From Flavobacterium sp. (GTDB taxonomy: Bacteria > Bacteroidota > Bacteroidia > Chitinophagales > Chitinophagaceae), in contig JASGCX010000001.1 of NCBI GenBank assembly GCA_030053925.1, positions 49,883 through 113,882 on the forward strand: a stretch of 64,000 nucleotides of DNA. The letters run 5' to 3'. The notes beneath the pieces are model-generated. The model ran no database searches and was not told where the DNA came from. It saw nothing but the letters and a program-made list of their open reading frames with translations. This document shows, piece after piece, positions 9,479 to 17,678 of this stretch (positions are counted from its first letter, which is position 1; each line of letters starts with the position of its first letter). A program made the position numbers and the translations under genes.

Positions 9479-10363
9479 TTATTTTATTCGTTTGTATTCG
9501 TCAATTAGTTTCAGTTGTATTTTTTTACGTTTGTCACTAATTCCAAGAACTTCACAAGTTATTTTTTCATTGTCAATGAAGTTTGCTACAACTTCTTTGA
9601 TGTATTGTTTGTTGTTTGGATAAATTGATTTTGTTACAGATAATGTTGCAGGATAAACATTGTCAACGAAGTATTCGTTCTTATTGTTTGGCAACTTTCT
9701 AACTGTTACTTCAACTGTTGTGTTGATGTACTTGTCAAGTTTTCCTGTTAAAAAATCTATGTCTTTTATGTTGTCTCCAAAGATTGGTTTTTTGTCTGCG
9801 TTGTAGCCGTGAAAATATGTTGTAATTATATCGCCTTGTTTAATATTTTCGTATTCTTCTGTGTCAAAGAATGTTGATTTGTGAGCTAACCCAATGGCAG
9901 AGCCATATTCCCAATTAAAGTCATAACCAACCTCTAAAAAAAGCCCGTAGCTTGCTTTCAGTAATACTATGCACTCATAAGCTTCTCCAATTTCTAAGTC
10001 ATTTTCTAGAAATTTATGTTTCTGTCCATCAACAGTTATGTGAATTGGTTGTGTTTCTTTTAAGCGATGAACACTTCCAAAAAATTTGTGTCCAATTAAG
10101 TATGGTGCAACAATATGCCAATAAAGTAAATTTTGATAATTCCAAGGCATGTGAGAAAAAGGAATAAAGCCAAAAAGCCCTCCAATTTTTATTAGAAAAC
10201 CTTTGGGCTTTAGTTCTTGTATAGTAAATGGAATTACTTTGTTATTGGTTTTTACTTCTTTTAAGTTCTCAATAAGTTGCTTTAGATAATCTTTATTTGG
10301 CCTTTTAGATGGTAATTTAACCTGTTTGGTTATTCCAAAAATTTTTTTTAAAAATTCAAACAT
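9479..10363 (-). CDS. Unrecognised protein with possible S1-like RNA-binding folds
   Basis: This is a 294-residue soluble protein, rich in lysine and aromatic residues, with no signal peptide. Two stretches look like S1/OB strands: PFTIQELKPKGFLIKIGGLFGFIPFSHM (residues 45-72) and YECIVLLKASYGLFLEVGYDF (about 128-150). Each has the pattern of an S1 domain, in which a glycine-rich turn precedes a hydrophobic strand. A third stretch near 263-290 (ITCEVLGISDKRKKIQLKL) fits too. It is a stand-alone gene between repeat copies C and D. No function should be assigned; nucleic-acid binding is only an inference. Confidence 0.5.
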   Translation of the reverse strand: MFEFLKKIFGITKQVKLPSKRPNKDYLKQLIENLKEVKTNNKVIPFTIQELKPKGFLIKIGGLFGFIPFSHMPWNYQNLLYWHIVAPYLIGHKFFGSVHRLKETQPIHITVDGQKHKFLENDLEIGEAYECIVLLKASYGLFLEVGYDFNWEYGSAIGLAHKSTFFDTEEYENIKQGDIITTYFHGYNADKKPIFGDNIKDIDFLTGKLDKYINTTVEVTVRKLPNNKNEYFVDNVYPATLSVTKSIYPNNKQYIKEVVANFIDNEKITCEVLGISDKRKKIQLKLIDEYKRIK

Positions 10364-10420
10364 TTATTTGTTTTTGTTAGTAGTTAGTATAATTGTACCG
10401 CCTTACAGGCAACACAAAAA

Positions 10421-10441
10421 TAGTTGCTACCGCCCACAATT
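10421..10441. repeat. Cassette-border repeat, remnant D
   Basis: TAGTTGCTACCGCCCACAAT resembles the left end of copies A and B (TTGTTGCTACCCACCAAT). It lies just upstream of the S1-like gene and marks the other edge of the cassette-like region. Confidence 0.45.
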
Positions 10442-10463
10442 CGCCTAAAATTTCTCCATCAAC

Positions 10464-10504
10464 GGCTGATGGTCGATGGTCGATGGTGAACTGTGGACAG
10501 TGGT
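10464..10504. repeat. Short GATGGTC word array beside ftsZ
   Basis: GGCTGATGG, TCGATGG, TCGATGG and TGAACTG follow each other in heptamer spacing, ending about 17 bases before the ftsZ stop codon. It is a small relative of the long heptamer arrays in this window. Confidence 0.6.
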
Positions 10505-10520
10505 CTATCTACTAAAAAAA

Positions 10521-12362
10521 CTAGTCTGGTTTTTTACCATCTAAAAAGGTATTGATGCTAGAAATATTGGTGTTGTTATGTTCATCTTTACCTACTGTGT
10601 ATTTGCTGTAAAAGTTTTCTGCGCTAGTAAAAGCATTGCCATATAAATCCATCTTCTGACGGATGTAGGCTGGTACTGTTTCAAAATCGCTATTAGCATC
10701 TGCGCTATTCATGTTAAAGCTAAGGTTGCGTAGTTTTTGTATGCGCTCTTGTGCTTTTCTACGTTTTTCTTCAGCTTCATCAAAGTCATCAAAACCACCC
10801 ACCCCACCTACAATTGTTTGTACTGGTGCTATTGGTTTTTCGTATAACTCAAATGGTGCTGTCACTTCTTCTTCTTCTTTTTCAAACTCAAACACAGGAT
10901 CTTTATAAGTAGGTGCAGGTGTTAGTGTTTCAGCAGGTGTTTCGGGCACTTTTGTTTCGTCTTGCAGCCAAGATTTGAATGGTTTTTGATTAGCGTAAAT
11001 ATTGTCTGGTTTGTTTAAAATACTAGCGTTACGCTCAGTTATTACAAACTGTAATGTTTCATCTATGGCTGGTGCTTTAGGCAAATCTACAACTGGTTTT
11101 GGTGTTACAAAATCATCAGAAATGGTAGTGCTTAATTCAAAGTGTAGCACTTCATTATCGTTATAGCTTTCTACCAAAGTTTCTGTTGCTTGTGCATCCT
11201 TGGTGTACACAGTTGGTGCTTCTGCTACATCTTCTTGTAAGCGAGGTGCAAAAGGATCAACTTCTACAAAAGGAATGGTTGATTGTGGCAACGGTGCAGG
11301 TTGTGTTAGTTTTTTTTCTTCACCTTCTAAGCCCAAAGTCATCACAATTTTTTCTGGTTTAGGTGCCGCAGGTTTAGCTGGTTTGCTAAATGGATTTTTA
11401 GCATCAAAGCCTGTAGCTACTAGCGTGATACCAATTTTCTTGTCAAGAGAATTATCGTAACCCATACCAACAATTACATCGGCATCTTCGCCAGCTTGCA
11501 TGCGCAAGTAGCTGTTAATTACTTCTAGTTCATCCATGGTACATTCATCATTGCCTTCGGCGCTGTTAATGTTGATGAGTATCCATTTAGCACCTTTAAT
11601 ATCATTATCGTTAAGCAATGGCGAAGCCAAAGCTTCTTCAATAGCACGTTGTGCACGGTCTTCACCTTCTACTTCTGCTTTACCAAGTATTGCTACACCA
11701 CCATTTTTCATTACGGTGCAAACGTCAGCAAAGTCTACAATTATATGGCCACGACTATTGATAATGTCGGTAATACATTTAGCAGCAGTAGCCAATACAT
11801 TGTCTGCTTTACCAAATGCTTCCTTCATTTTAAGGTTGCCATATTGCATACGTAGTTTGTCGTTGCTAATAACTAGCAAAGTATCTACGTGTGGTTTTAA
11901 TTGCTTAATACCTTCTTCTGCTTGTGCTAGTCTTCGTGGGCCTTCAAAGCCGAAAGGCGTGGTAACAATACCTACGGTTAATATACCAAGCTCTTTACAA
12001 ATTTGTGCAATAATAGGTGCACCACCTGTACCAGTACCGCCGCCCATACCTACGGTAATAAAGGCCATTTTGGTATTAACCTCTAGTATCTTTTTAATTT
12101 CTTCTAGGCTTTCTTCGGTAGCTTTTTTACCTACTTCGGGGTTAGCACCTGCACCCAAACCTTGTGTAAGATATGGCCCTAGTTGTATTTTATTAGGTAC
12201 TCTGCTTTGTTCTATAGCTTTTGCATCGGTGTTACAAACAATAAAGTCTACGCCCTCTACGTCTTGATTAAACATAAAGTTTACGGCGTTGCTACCGCCA
12301 CCACCTACACCAATTACTTTGATGATAGATGACTTTTGTTTAGGCAAATCAAATTGAATCAT
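10521..12362 (-). CDS. ftsZ: Cell division protein FtsZ with a long C-terminal region
   Basis: FtsZ is the tubulin-like GTPase that forms the division ring. The nucleotide-binding motifs are present: GVGGGGSNAVN near residue 18, the tubulin signature GGGTGTGGAPI near 107, and the T7 loop around IIVDFADV near 206. The GTPase and C-terminal globular domains end near 325. A Pro/Glu/Lys-rich disordered linker of about 230 residues follows, then the conserved partner-binding peptide VPAYIRQKMD ending near 572, and then an extra 41-residue tail. The total of 613 residues is well above the 380-450 usual in other bacteria. It is the last gene of the dcw cluster. Confidence 0.96.
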   Translation of the reverse strand: MIQFDLPKQKSSIIKVIGVGGGGSNAVNFMFNQDVEGVDFIVCNTDAKAIEQSRVPNKIQLGPYLTQGLGAGANPEVGKKATEESLEEIKKILEVNTKMAFITVGMGGGTGTGGAPIIAQICKELGILTVGIVTTPFGFEGPRRLAQAEEGIKQLKPHVDTLLVISNDKLRMQYGNLKMKEAFGKADNVLATAAKCITDIINSRGHIIVDFADVCTVMKNGGVAILGKAEVEGEDRAQRAIEEALASPLLNDNDIKGAKWILININSAEGNDECTMDELEVINSYLRMQAGEDADVIVGMGYDNSLDKKIGITLVATGFDAKNPFSKPAKPAAPKPEKIVMTLGLEGEEKKLTQPAPLPQSTIPFVEVDPFAPRLQEDVAEAPTVYTKDAQATETLVESYNDNEVLHFELSTTISDDFVTPKPVVDLPKAPAIDETLQFVITERNASILNKPDNIYANQKPFKSWLQDETKVPETPAETLTPAPTYKDPVFEFEKEEEEVTAPFELYEKPIAPVQTIVGGVGGFDDFDEAEEKRRKAQERIQKLRNLSFNMNSADANSDFETVPAYIRQKMDLYGNAFTSAENFYSKYTVGKDEHNNTNISSINTFLDGKKPD

Positions 12363-12493
12363 GTCTTAGGAATTACGGATTAGTAAAGTAAATATTTCTT
12401 GTTTTTTAAGGGTATTGGCTTCGCAATTTGGAGTTTGAAATTTGGAATTATCTACATTAACTCCAAATCACAAACTCTAAACTACTTAAACGC
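12363..12493. repeat. Spacer with TTTGGAGTTTG-type words
   Basis: Between ftsA and ftsZ the spacer holds AATTTGGAGTTTGAAATTTGG and, downstream, its near-inverse AACTCCAAATCACAAACTCTAAA. TTTGGAGTT and AACTCCAAA are exact inverted copies. It belongs with the low-complexity word repeats that recur in other spacers of the cluster. Confidence 0.5.
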
Positions 12494-13873
12494 TTATTTT
12501 ATCACTTGGTCTTCTTCTTCTTTAAATAAGTCTATCAAATTATCTTTAAACTTATCCCAGAATTTCAACTTTGTTCTTTCTTTTACAACTGGTTTTTCTA
12601 CTGGTGTTTCAGCTATTGCTTTAGGCATTTCTACGGCGGTTTCAGTTTTTAACCCCTTAGGCATTTCTACCCTTTTAAAGGTTTCGGTAAACTGCTTGTA
12701 TTGATGCTCATAATCGCTATAGCCTTTTAATATTAAGCCGATACAAGTTGCATACATTGGTTTCTTCAACTCTTCAATGTGGTTTGGTGCTAGATGCTCG
12801 TTTGGCAAGCCAATACGTGCATTTAAGCCTGTTGTGTATTCGGTTAATTGAATTAAATGTTTCAATTGCGAACCACCGCCTGTTAAAATTACACCACCAT
12901 TTAAAGAGCGCTGATCTAACCCAATTTGTTTTAAATGATAGCTAACAAAATCAAGTATCTCACTCATGCGGGCTTGAATAATTTGTGCTAGGTTTTTAAC
13001 ACTAATTTCCTTTGCGGGCATACCTTTTAAACCAGGTATTGTAATAAATGCATTGGCTTTTGCTTCATTGGCCAAGGCGCTACCAAACTGTACTTTCATG
13101 GCTTCGGCTTGGCTTTTTAATACGCCTAAACCTAAACGTATATCGTTGGTAATATTTTCGCCACCAAACGGTATAACAGCAGTATGCTTTAAAATACCTT
13201 CATAAAACACTGCAAGGTCACTAGTACCGCCACCAATATCTAAAATGGCAACACCTGCTTCCATATCAATATCGCTCATTACAGAACTAGCACTAGCGAG
13301 TGGTTGCAATACCAAATCTTTAGTGGTTAAAGAGCTTCTATTTACAGCACGTCTAATGTTTTTAATTGCATTTCTGTCTCCCGTAATAATGTGAAAATTG
13401 GCACCAACTTTTACACCATTATAACCTACGGGGTCTTTAATGTTTTGGATATTATCTACATGAAACTCTTGCGGTATCACTTCAATAATTTCGTCGCCAG
13501 CAGGTATAAAAGTTTTGCGTTGATTGCTGATTAACTGGTCAATTTCAAAAGGTTGAATTTCCGTTTCGGCATCTTGCCTTACCATATCGCCACGTGTTTG
13601 CAAGCTTTTAATATGATGCCCTGCAATACCTACGTACACTTCAGTTATTTCCAGTTGGGGGTTACTATCATAGCAGTTTTGCAACGCCTGATGAATTGCC
13701 TTAATCGTTTGGTCGATATTTAATACTTGACCATGTTGTACGCCATTGCTATTGGCACGTCCAAAGCCCAATATTTCTAATTTACCATACTCGTTTTTGC
13801 GGCCAGCAATAGCTGCAATTTTGGTGGTTCCAATGTCCAATCCTACAATAATTGGTGCCTCGTTGTTAGTCAT
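12494..13873 (-). CDS. ftsA: Cell division protein FtsA
   Basis: FtsA is the actin-like ATPase that tethers FtsZ to the membrane and recruits the divisome. Phosphate-binding loops are visible at GLDIGTTKIAAI (residues 11-22) and LDIGGGTSDLAVF (about 214-226), with the adenosine motif VILTGGGSQLKHL near 334. The last residues, LKFWDKFKDNLIDLFKEEE, form the amphipathic membrane-targeting helix. The 459-residue length is slightly above the E. coli form because of a linker before that helix. It lies between ftsQ and ftsZ on the same strand. Confidence 0.95.
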   Translation of the reverse strand: MTNNEAPIIVGLDIGTTKIAAIAGRKNEYGKLEILGFGRANSNGVQHGQVLNIDQTIKAIHQALQNCYDSNPQLEITEVYVGIAGHHIKSLQTRGDMVRQDAETEIQPFEIDQLISNQRKTFIPAGDEIIEVIPQEFHVDNIQNIKDPVGYNGVKVGANFHIITGDRNAIKNIRRAVNRSSLTTKDLVLQPLASASSVMSDIDMEAGVAILDIGGGTSDLAVFYEGILKHTAVIPFGGENITNDIRLGLGVLKSQAEAMKVQFGSALANEAKANAFITIPGLKGMPAKEISVKNLAQIIQARMSEILDFVSYHLKQIGLDQRSLNGGVILTGGGSQLKHLIQLTEYTTGLNARIGLPNEHLAPNHIEELKKPMYATCIGLILKGYSDYEHQYKQFTETFKRVEMPKGLKTETAVEMPKAIAETPVEKPVVKERTKLKFWDKFKDNLIDLFKEEEDQVIK

Positions 13874-13974
13874 AAAATCTCTTTATTTATTGTGTCAGTC
13901 TCTTGTGCTTTTGTTACAAGTTTATACTTAGTTTACAAAGTGCTTGCTGCAACGCTTTGTTCTTTTATCAATTG

Positions 13975-15009
13975 TTATCCCCTACCACGCTTCTTCATTT
14001 CTGCTTTTGGTTTAGGCAAAGCAGATTTCTTCACTATTGATAACGGATTTATTTTCTTTTTATTATTCATAAATTCATTATCGGCTAACTTTTTTTTGTC
14101 ATTTAACTTAACTAATTGTTTTTTAGCTTTTAACGAATCTATTTTTATAGTAAGGGTTGGAATATTTTTTATTGAGTCTGTAACCAAAGCATCCAAATTT
14201 ATCTGTAAGATGGCTTTTGCTTTTGCAGAATCTACCGCTATTTGCGCTGTACCTCTTCTTACTGCTACCACTTGGTTATTGTACCGAACATCCAATTTCT
14301 CGTAGGTATTAATGCCATTTTGCACCCAAGCTTTTTTGTAAAACGTATAAAGCCTATTAAACTTAGCTGCATAGTCGTTGGCAGTGCCAAAAACAATTAT
14401 TTGGTTGCCAAGCGTTGGTACTATTTCAAAAGTTGCTTGTGGTGTAATTGCTATCTGCGCTGTTTGCGCCATCCAAAAACTATCTGCCACCAAGTATTTG
14501 CTAATTGCTACCACACTTTGTAGCAGTAAACTATCTGGCTTTGCCAAAGCAGGTCTATCGCTTGGAAAATTGGTAAACATTGGTACTCTTGCACTCAACT
14601 TATCGCTAAGGGGTAGTCGCAAGCCATTACTATCTACATAAAACGAAGTGCCTTCAGCGGTAAACACTCTTGCCACCGGTTGACGTTCTACAATTTTTAC
14701 TTGCAGTACTTGTTTATTATCAAAAAAGAGTTCGGTTTTTTTTACCCAGGCTGTTGCCTCTAAAGCCGTTTCTATTGCGCTTATATTTATCTTACTTGTT
14801 GCTTGATTATTAACAGCCATTTTGCTATTGATTATAGCTAATACATCGTTTTCATCAATAAACAAATGGTCTTCTACCCCTGAAATTTCTACATTAACGC
14901 CTGCACAAGTTTTATGGTTTTTCTGTTGCATAGCAGCACCAAACAATACAATTGTTCCAACGCCAGCTAGCAGCCATAATGCTTGTATCAGTGTTTTTTT
15001 CCAGTTCAT
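13975..15009 (-). CDS. ftsQ: Cell division protein FtsQ
   Basis: FtsQ is a bitopic inner-membrane protein that scaffolds the divisome and binds FtsB/FtsL-type partners. A short cytoplasmic start precedes one membrane helix (about residues 8-27), followed by a periplasmic FtsQ-type POTRA region (VEISGVEDHLFIDENDVLAII) and the beta domain (ARVFTAEGTSFYVDSNGLRLPLS). The C-terminus has a basic tail (KPKAEMKKRGRG). Its start codon overlaps the murC stop in the motif TAATG, so the two are translationally coupled. At 344 residues it is longer than the E. coli protein owing to the tail. Confidence 0.9.
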   Translation of the reverse strand: MNWKKTLIQALWLLAGVGTIVLFGAAMQQKNHKTCAGVNVEISGVEDHLFIDENDVLAIINSKMAVNNQATSKINISAIETALEATAWVKKTELFFDNKQVLQVKIVERQPVARVFTAEGTSFYVDSNGLRLPLSDKLSARVPMFTNFPSDRPALAKPDSLLLQSVVAISKYLVADSFWMAQTAQIAITPQATFEIVPTLGNQIIVFGTANDYAAKFNRLYTFYKKAWVQNGINTYEKLDVRYNNQVVAVRRGTAQIAVDSAKAKAILQINLDALVTDSIKNIPTLTIKIDSLKAKKQLVKLNDKKKLADNEFMNNKKKINPLSIVKKSALPKPKAEMKKRGRG

Positions 15010-16484
15010 TAATTGGTTGTTAAAATATTTTTTACAGGTTGTAATAAAGTATCAATATCGCCTGCACCAGCCATTACCACTAGTTCGGGTTTGTTTAGTT
15101 GCATCCATGCCAACAAGGCTTCTTTAGCCAATACTTGTTTGTTAGCCAATGTCATTTTATCCAAAATCAACTTGCTTGTAACGTTGGGCATTGGCAATTC
15201 TCTTGCAGGATAAATTGGCAATATAATTACCTCATCTGCTAGGCTTAAGCTTGCAGCAAATTCATCGGCCAAATGTTTGGTTCTACTAAACAAATGCGGT
15301 TGAAAAACTAGTGTTAACTTTTTATCGGCAAACAAACTTCTTACGCCACTTATCAATGCTTCTAACTCTTTAGGATGATGGGCGTAGTCATCAATTAAAA
15401 TAGATTCATCCGCCGCAAAACCATCCAAATGTGTGGCTTTAGAACCTCCATTTTGAGATGTGCTTGTGTTATTTAAACCTGGTTTTAGTATGTACTCAAA
15501 TCTTCTTTTTACACCTTTAAAATCTGCAACGGCAGCTTTTATCTTTTCGTTATCTATTTTCAAATATTTTGCTACACTAATGGCTGCAATTGCATTTTCA
15601 ATATTGTGTAGCCCACCCATGTGCAACAGCACATTATCAACCGTCCAATATTGGTTCACCACATCAAATTTGTAACTGCCCTTTTCAACTTTTAAGTTAG
15701 TTACATGCACATTGGCAAGGCTATTATTAAAGCTATAAGTGGCATGATTTGGCAGTGTAAATTCACTCGCCCTAGTAAGCCCATACTTTGTAATTAAGCA
15801 ACCACCAGGTTTTACTTTTTGTGAAAACTGAATGAAAGCATTTTCTACTTCTTCGGCCGTACCATAAATATCTAAATGGTCGGCATCCATAGATGTAATA
15901 ATGGCAACATCGGGACTCAATTTTAAAAAACTTCTATCGTACTCATCGGCTTCTACCACCACTACATTGTTGTTGCTGCTCCAAAAATTAGTATTATAGT
16001 TGGCAGCAATACCGCCCAAAAACGCATTGCAACCATAGCCTGAATGTCTTAAAATATGGGCTATCATTGAGGTTGTGGTAGTTTTACCATGCGTACCTGC
16101 AATGCAGATATTAAAAGAACTTTCGCTTATCCATTGCAACACATCGCTACGCTTTACTACAGTATAACCATTGGTTTGATAATACACTAGTTCGGCATGA
16201 TTAGCAGGTATTGCAGGTGTGTACACCACCGCATCTACATCTTTAGGAATGCCACCAACATCTTCGTAATAATGTATAGCAATACCGCTCTCTTCTAATG
16301 CTTTGGTTAATGGTGTTTGCGTTTTATCGTAGCCACTAACCACTACATTTTTCGAATGAAAATATCGGGCCAAAGCACTCATACCTATACCACCAATGCC
16401 AACAAAATAGATAGACCGAATAATGCCCGCTGCCCCTAAAGGTGAGGTTTGAAAATCGCTAATATTTTTAAATTCGTTACTCAT
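15009..16484 (-). CDS. murC: UDP-N-acetylmuramate--L-alanine ligase
   Basis: MurC adds the first residue, L-alanine, to UDP-MurNAc in the cytoplasm with ATP. It shows the Rossmann start YFVGIGGIGMSALARYF, the ATP loop GTHGKTTTTSMIAHIL near 128, ADEYDRSFL and the C-terminal IDDYAHHPKE. Two stretches look inserted relative to the family: residues 11-21 (FQTSPLGAAG, encoded by a copy of a GC-rich palindrome end, see 16422-16453) and about residues 340-362 (LNNTSTSQNGGSKATHLDG). Both lie outside the catalytic motifs, so the enzyme should work. The stop codon overlaps the ftsQ start. Confidence 0.95.
   Translation of the reverse strand: MSNEFKNISDFQTSPLGAAGIIRSIYFVGIGGIGMSALARYFHSKNVVVSGYDKTQTPLTKALEESGIAIHYYEDVGGIPKDVDAVVYTPAIPANHAELVYYQTNGYTVVKRSDVLQWISESSFNICIAGTHGKTTTTSMIAHILRHSGYGCNAFLGGIAANYNTNFWSSNNNVVVVEADEYDRSFLKLSPDVAIITSMDADHLDIYGTAEEVENAFIQFSQKVKPGGCLITKYGLTRASEFTLPNHATYSFNNSLANVHVTNLKVEKGSYKFDVVNQYWTVDNVLLHMGGLHNIENAIAAISVAKYLKIDNEKIKAAVADFKGVKRRFEYILKPGLNNTSTSQNGGSKATHLDGFAADESILIDDYAHHPKELEALISGVRSLFADKKLTLVFQPHLFSRTKHLADEFAASLSLADEVIILPIYPARELPMPNVTSKLILDKMTLANKQVLAKEALLAWMQLNKPELVVMAGAGDIDTLLQPVKNILTTN
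16422..16453 (-). repeat. In-frame GC-rich palindrome end inside murC
   Basis: On the coding strand the segment reads TCAAACCTCACCTTTAGGGG then CAGCGGGCAT. It aligns with the ends of the uvrA element (TCAAATTCCCCATTTAGGGG then GCGGCGGGGC). It encodes FQTSPLGAAG just before the MurC nucleotide-binding strand, where homologues usually start directly. Confidence 0.55.
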
Positions 16485-16529
16485 ATTTATGATGCTTATA
16501 CACTTAATGCTGGCTTTTATTATTGTCCT

Positions 16530-17672
16530 TTATGGGCTAGGGTATAAGATTTGTTTAGCAATTACTTCGTCGGCGTTTTTAATAGCCAATGCACTAATAT
16601 TTTGTTGCAACACTTGCTGCACTAATTCGTTTTTACTGAGTTCTAATACCGCATTTATCAACGCTTCATTTACATCGCTGTCTTTTACTAGTAGTGCGGC
16701 TTTCTTGTTTACCAAAGCCATAGCATTAGCGGTTTGATGGTCTTCGGCGGCAAATGGATAAGGTACAAATATGGAAGGCTTTGCAGCCACACACAATTCT
16801 GTTACCGCCATTGCACCTGCCCTACTAATTACTATGTCGGCAGCGGCATAACCCATTTCCATTTGGGTTATAAATTCGCTTACCCAAACATTCGGTTTGC
16901 CATTTGCTAGGGCTTTGTAATATGCAGCATTGGTTTTGCCAGTTTGCCAAATCAACTGCAACCCTTGTTCTGCAAAGGTTTCAATGTGGTTAGCTATGGC
17001 ATCATTAATACTTTTAGCACCTAAGCTACCGCCTACAACCAATACCGTTTTGATATTGTTTTGCAAGCCAAAAAATAACAATGCCTCGGCTTTAGTAACC
17101 TTACTGTGTGCAATATTTGCACGTACAGGATTGCCAGTAACTACAATTTTGTTAGTCGAAAAAAATGGTTCCATACCATCTGTAGCTACAAATATTTTAG
17201 TTGCTTTTTTTGCAAGCATTATATTGGCTTTGCCAGCAAATGAGTTACTCTCGTGAATAAAGGTTGGTATGCCCTTGCTTTGCGCTACACGCAACACAGG
17301 AAAGCTTGAATAGCCACCAACGCCAATAACAGCCGTAGGTTTAAACTGATTGATAATAGTACGTACTTGAAAAAAGCTTTTAATTATTTTAAGTGGTAAA
17401 CCAATATTTTTTATTAAAGAACTTCTATTAAAACCTGCAATTGTTAAGCCTTTAATGGGATAACCAGCTTGCGGTACTTTTTCCATTTCCATTTTACCTT
17501 GTACACCTACAAATAAAATATCAGCATGTGGCTGCAATTGCTTGATAGCATTGGCTATGGCTATGGCAGGAAAAATATGCCCGCCAGTACCGCCGCCTGC
17601 AATAATGATACGCCCCCTTGCCCCACAAGAACTGCTGTGAGACTGTTGTATGTTTTTGTTTAGTACACTCAT
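16530..17672 (-). CDS. murG: MurG, lipid II-forming N-acetylglucosaminyltransferase
   Basis: MurG transfers GlcNAc from UDP-GlcNAc to lipid I on the inner face of the membrane, giving lipid II. The glycine-rich loop IIAGGGTGGHIFPAIAIA starts near residue 23, the second conserved block is GVGGYSSFPVL near 117, and the UDP-sugar site motif SRAGAMAVTEL lies near 285. A 20-residue N-terminal extension (QSHSSSCGARG, encoded by unusually GC-rich DNA) precedes the first strand. The 380-residue length is otherwise typical. It lies between ftsW and murC. Confidence 0.95.
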   Translation of the reverse strand: MSVLNKNIQQSHSSSCGARGRIIIAGGGTGGHIFPAIAIANAIKQLQPHADILFVGVQGKMEMEKVPQAGYPIKGLTIAGFNRSSLIKNIGLPLKIIKSFFQVRTIINQFKPTAVIGVGGYSSFPVLRVAQSKGIPTFIHESNSFAGKANIMLAKKATKIFVATDGMEPFFSTNKIVVTGNPVRANIAHSKVTKAEALLFFGLQNNIKTVLVVGGSLGAKSINDAIANHIETFAEQGLQLIWQTGKTNAAYYKALANGKPNVWVSEFITQMEMGYAAADIVISRAGAMAVTELCVAAKPSIFVPYPFAAEDHQTANAMALVNKKAALLVKDSDVNEALINAVLELSKNELVQQVLQQNISALAIKNADEVIAKQILYPSP

Positions 17673-17678
17673 TTATAC

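Noticed and set aside
6384-10441. A confirmed integron
   Set aside because: No integrase is seen and the repeats do not fully match attC boxes (GTTGGTA in place of GTTRRRY in most copies). The cassette idea is therefore kept only as a hypothesis.
11536-12267. A 243-codon frame antisense to ftsZ
   Set aside because: It is the mirror of the well-supported ftsZ gene. Similar long antisense frames over the 5206-6129 epimerase-like gene (5246-5926) and the papain-like peptidase (60584-61114) were rejected for the same reason.
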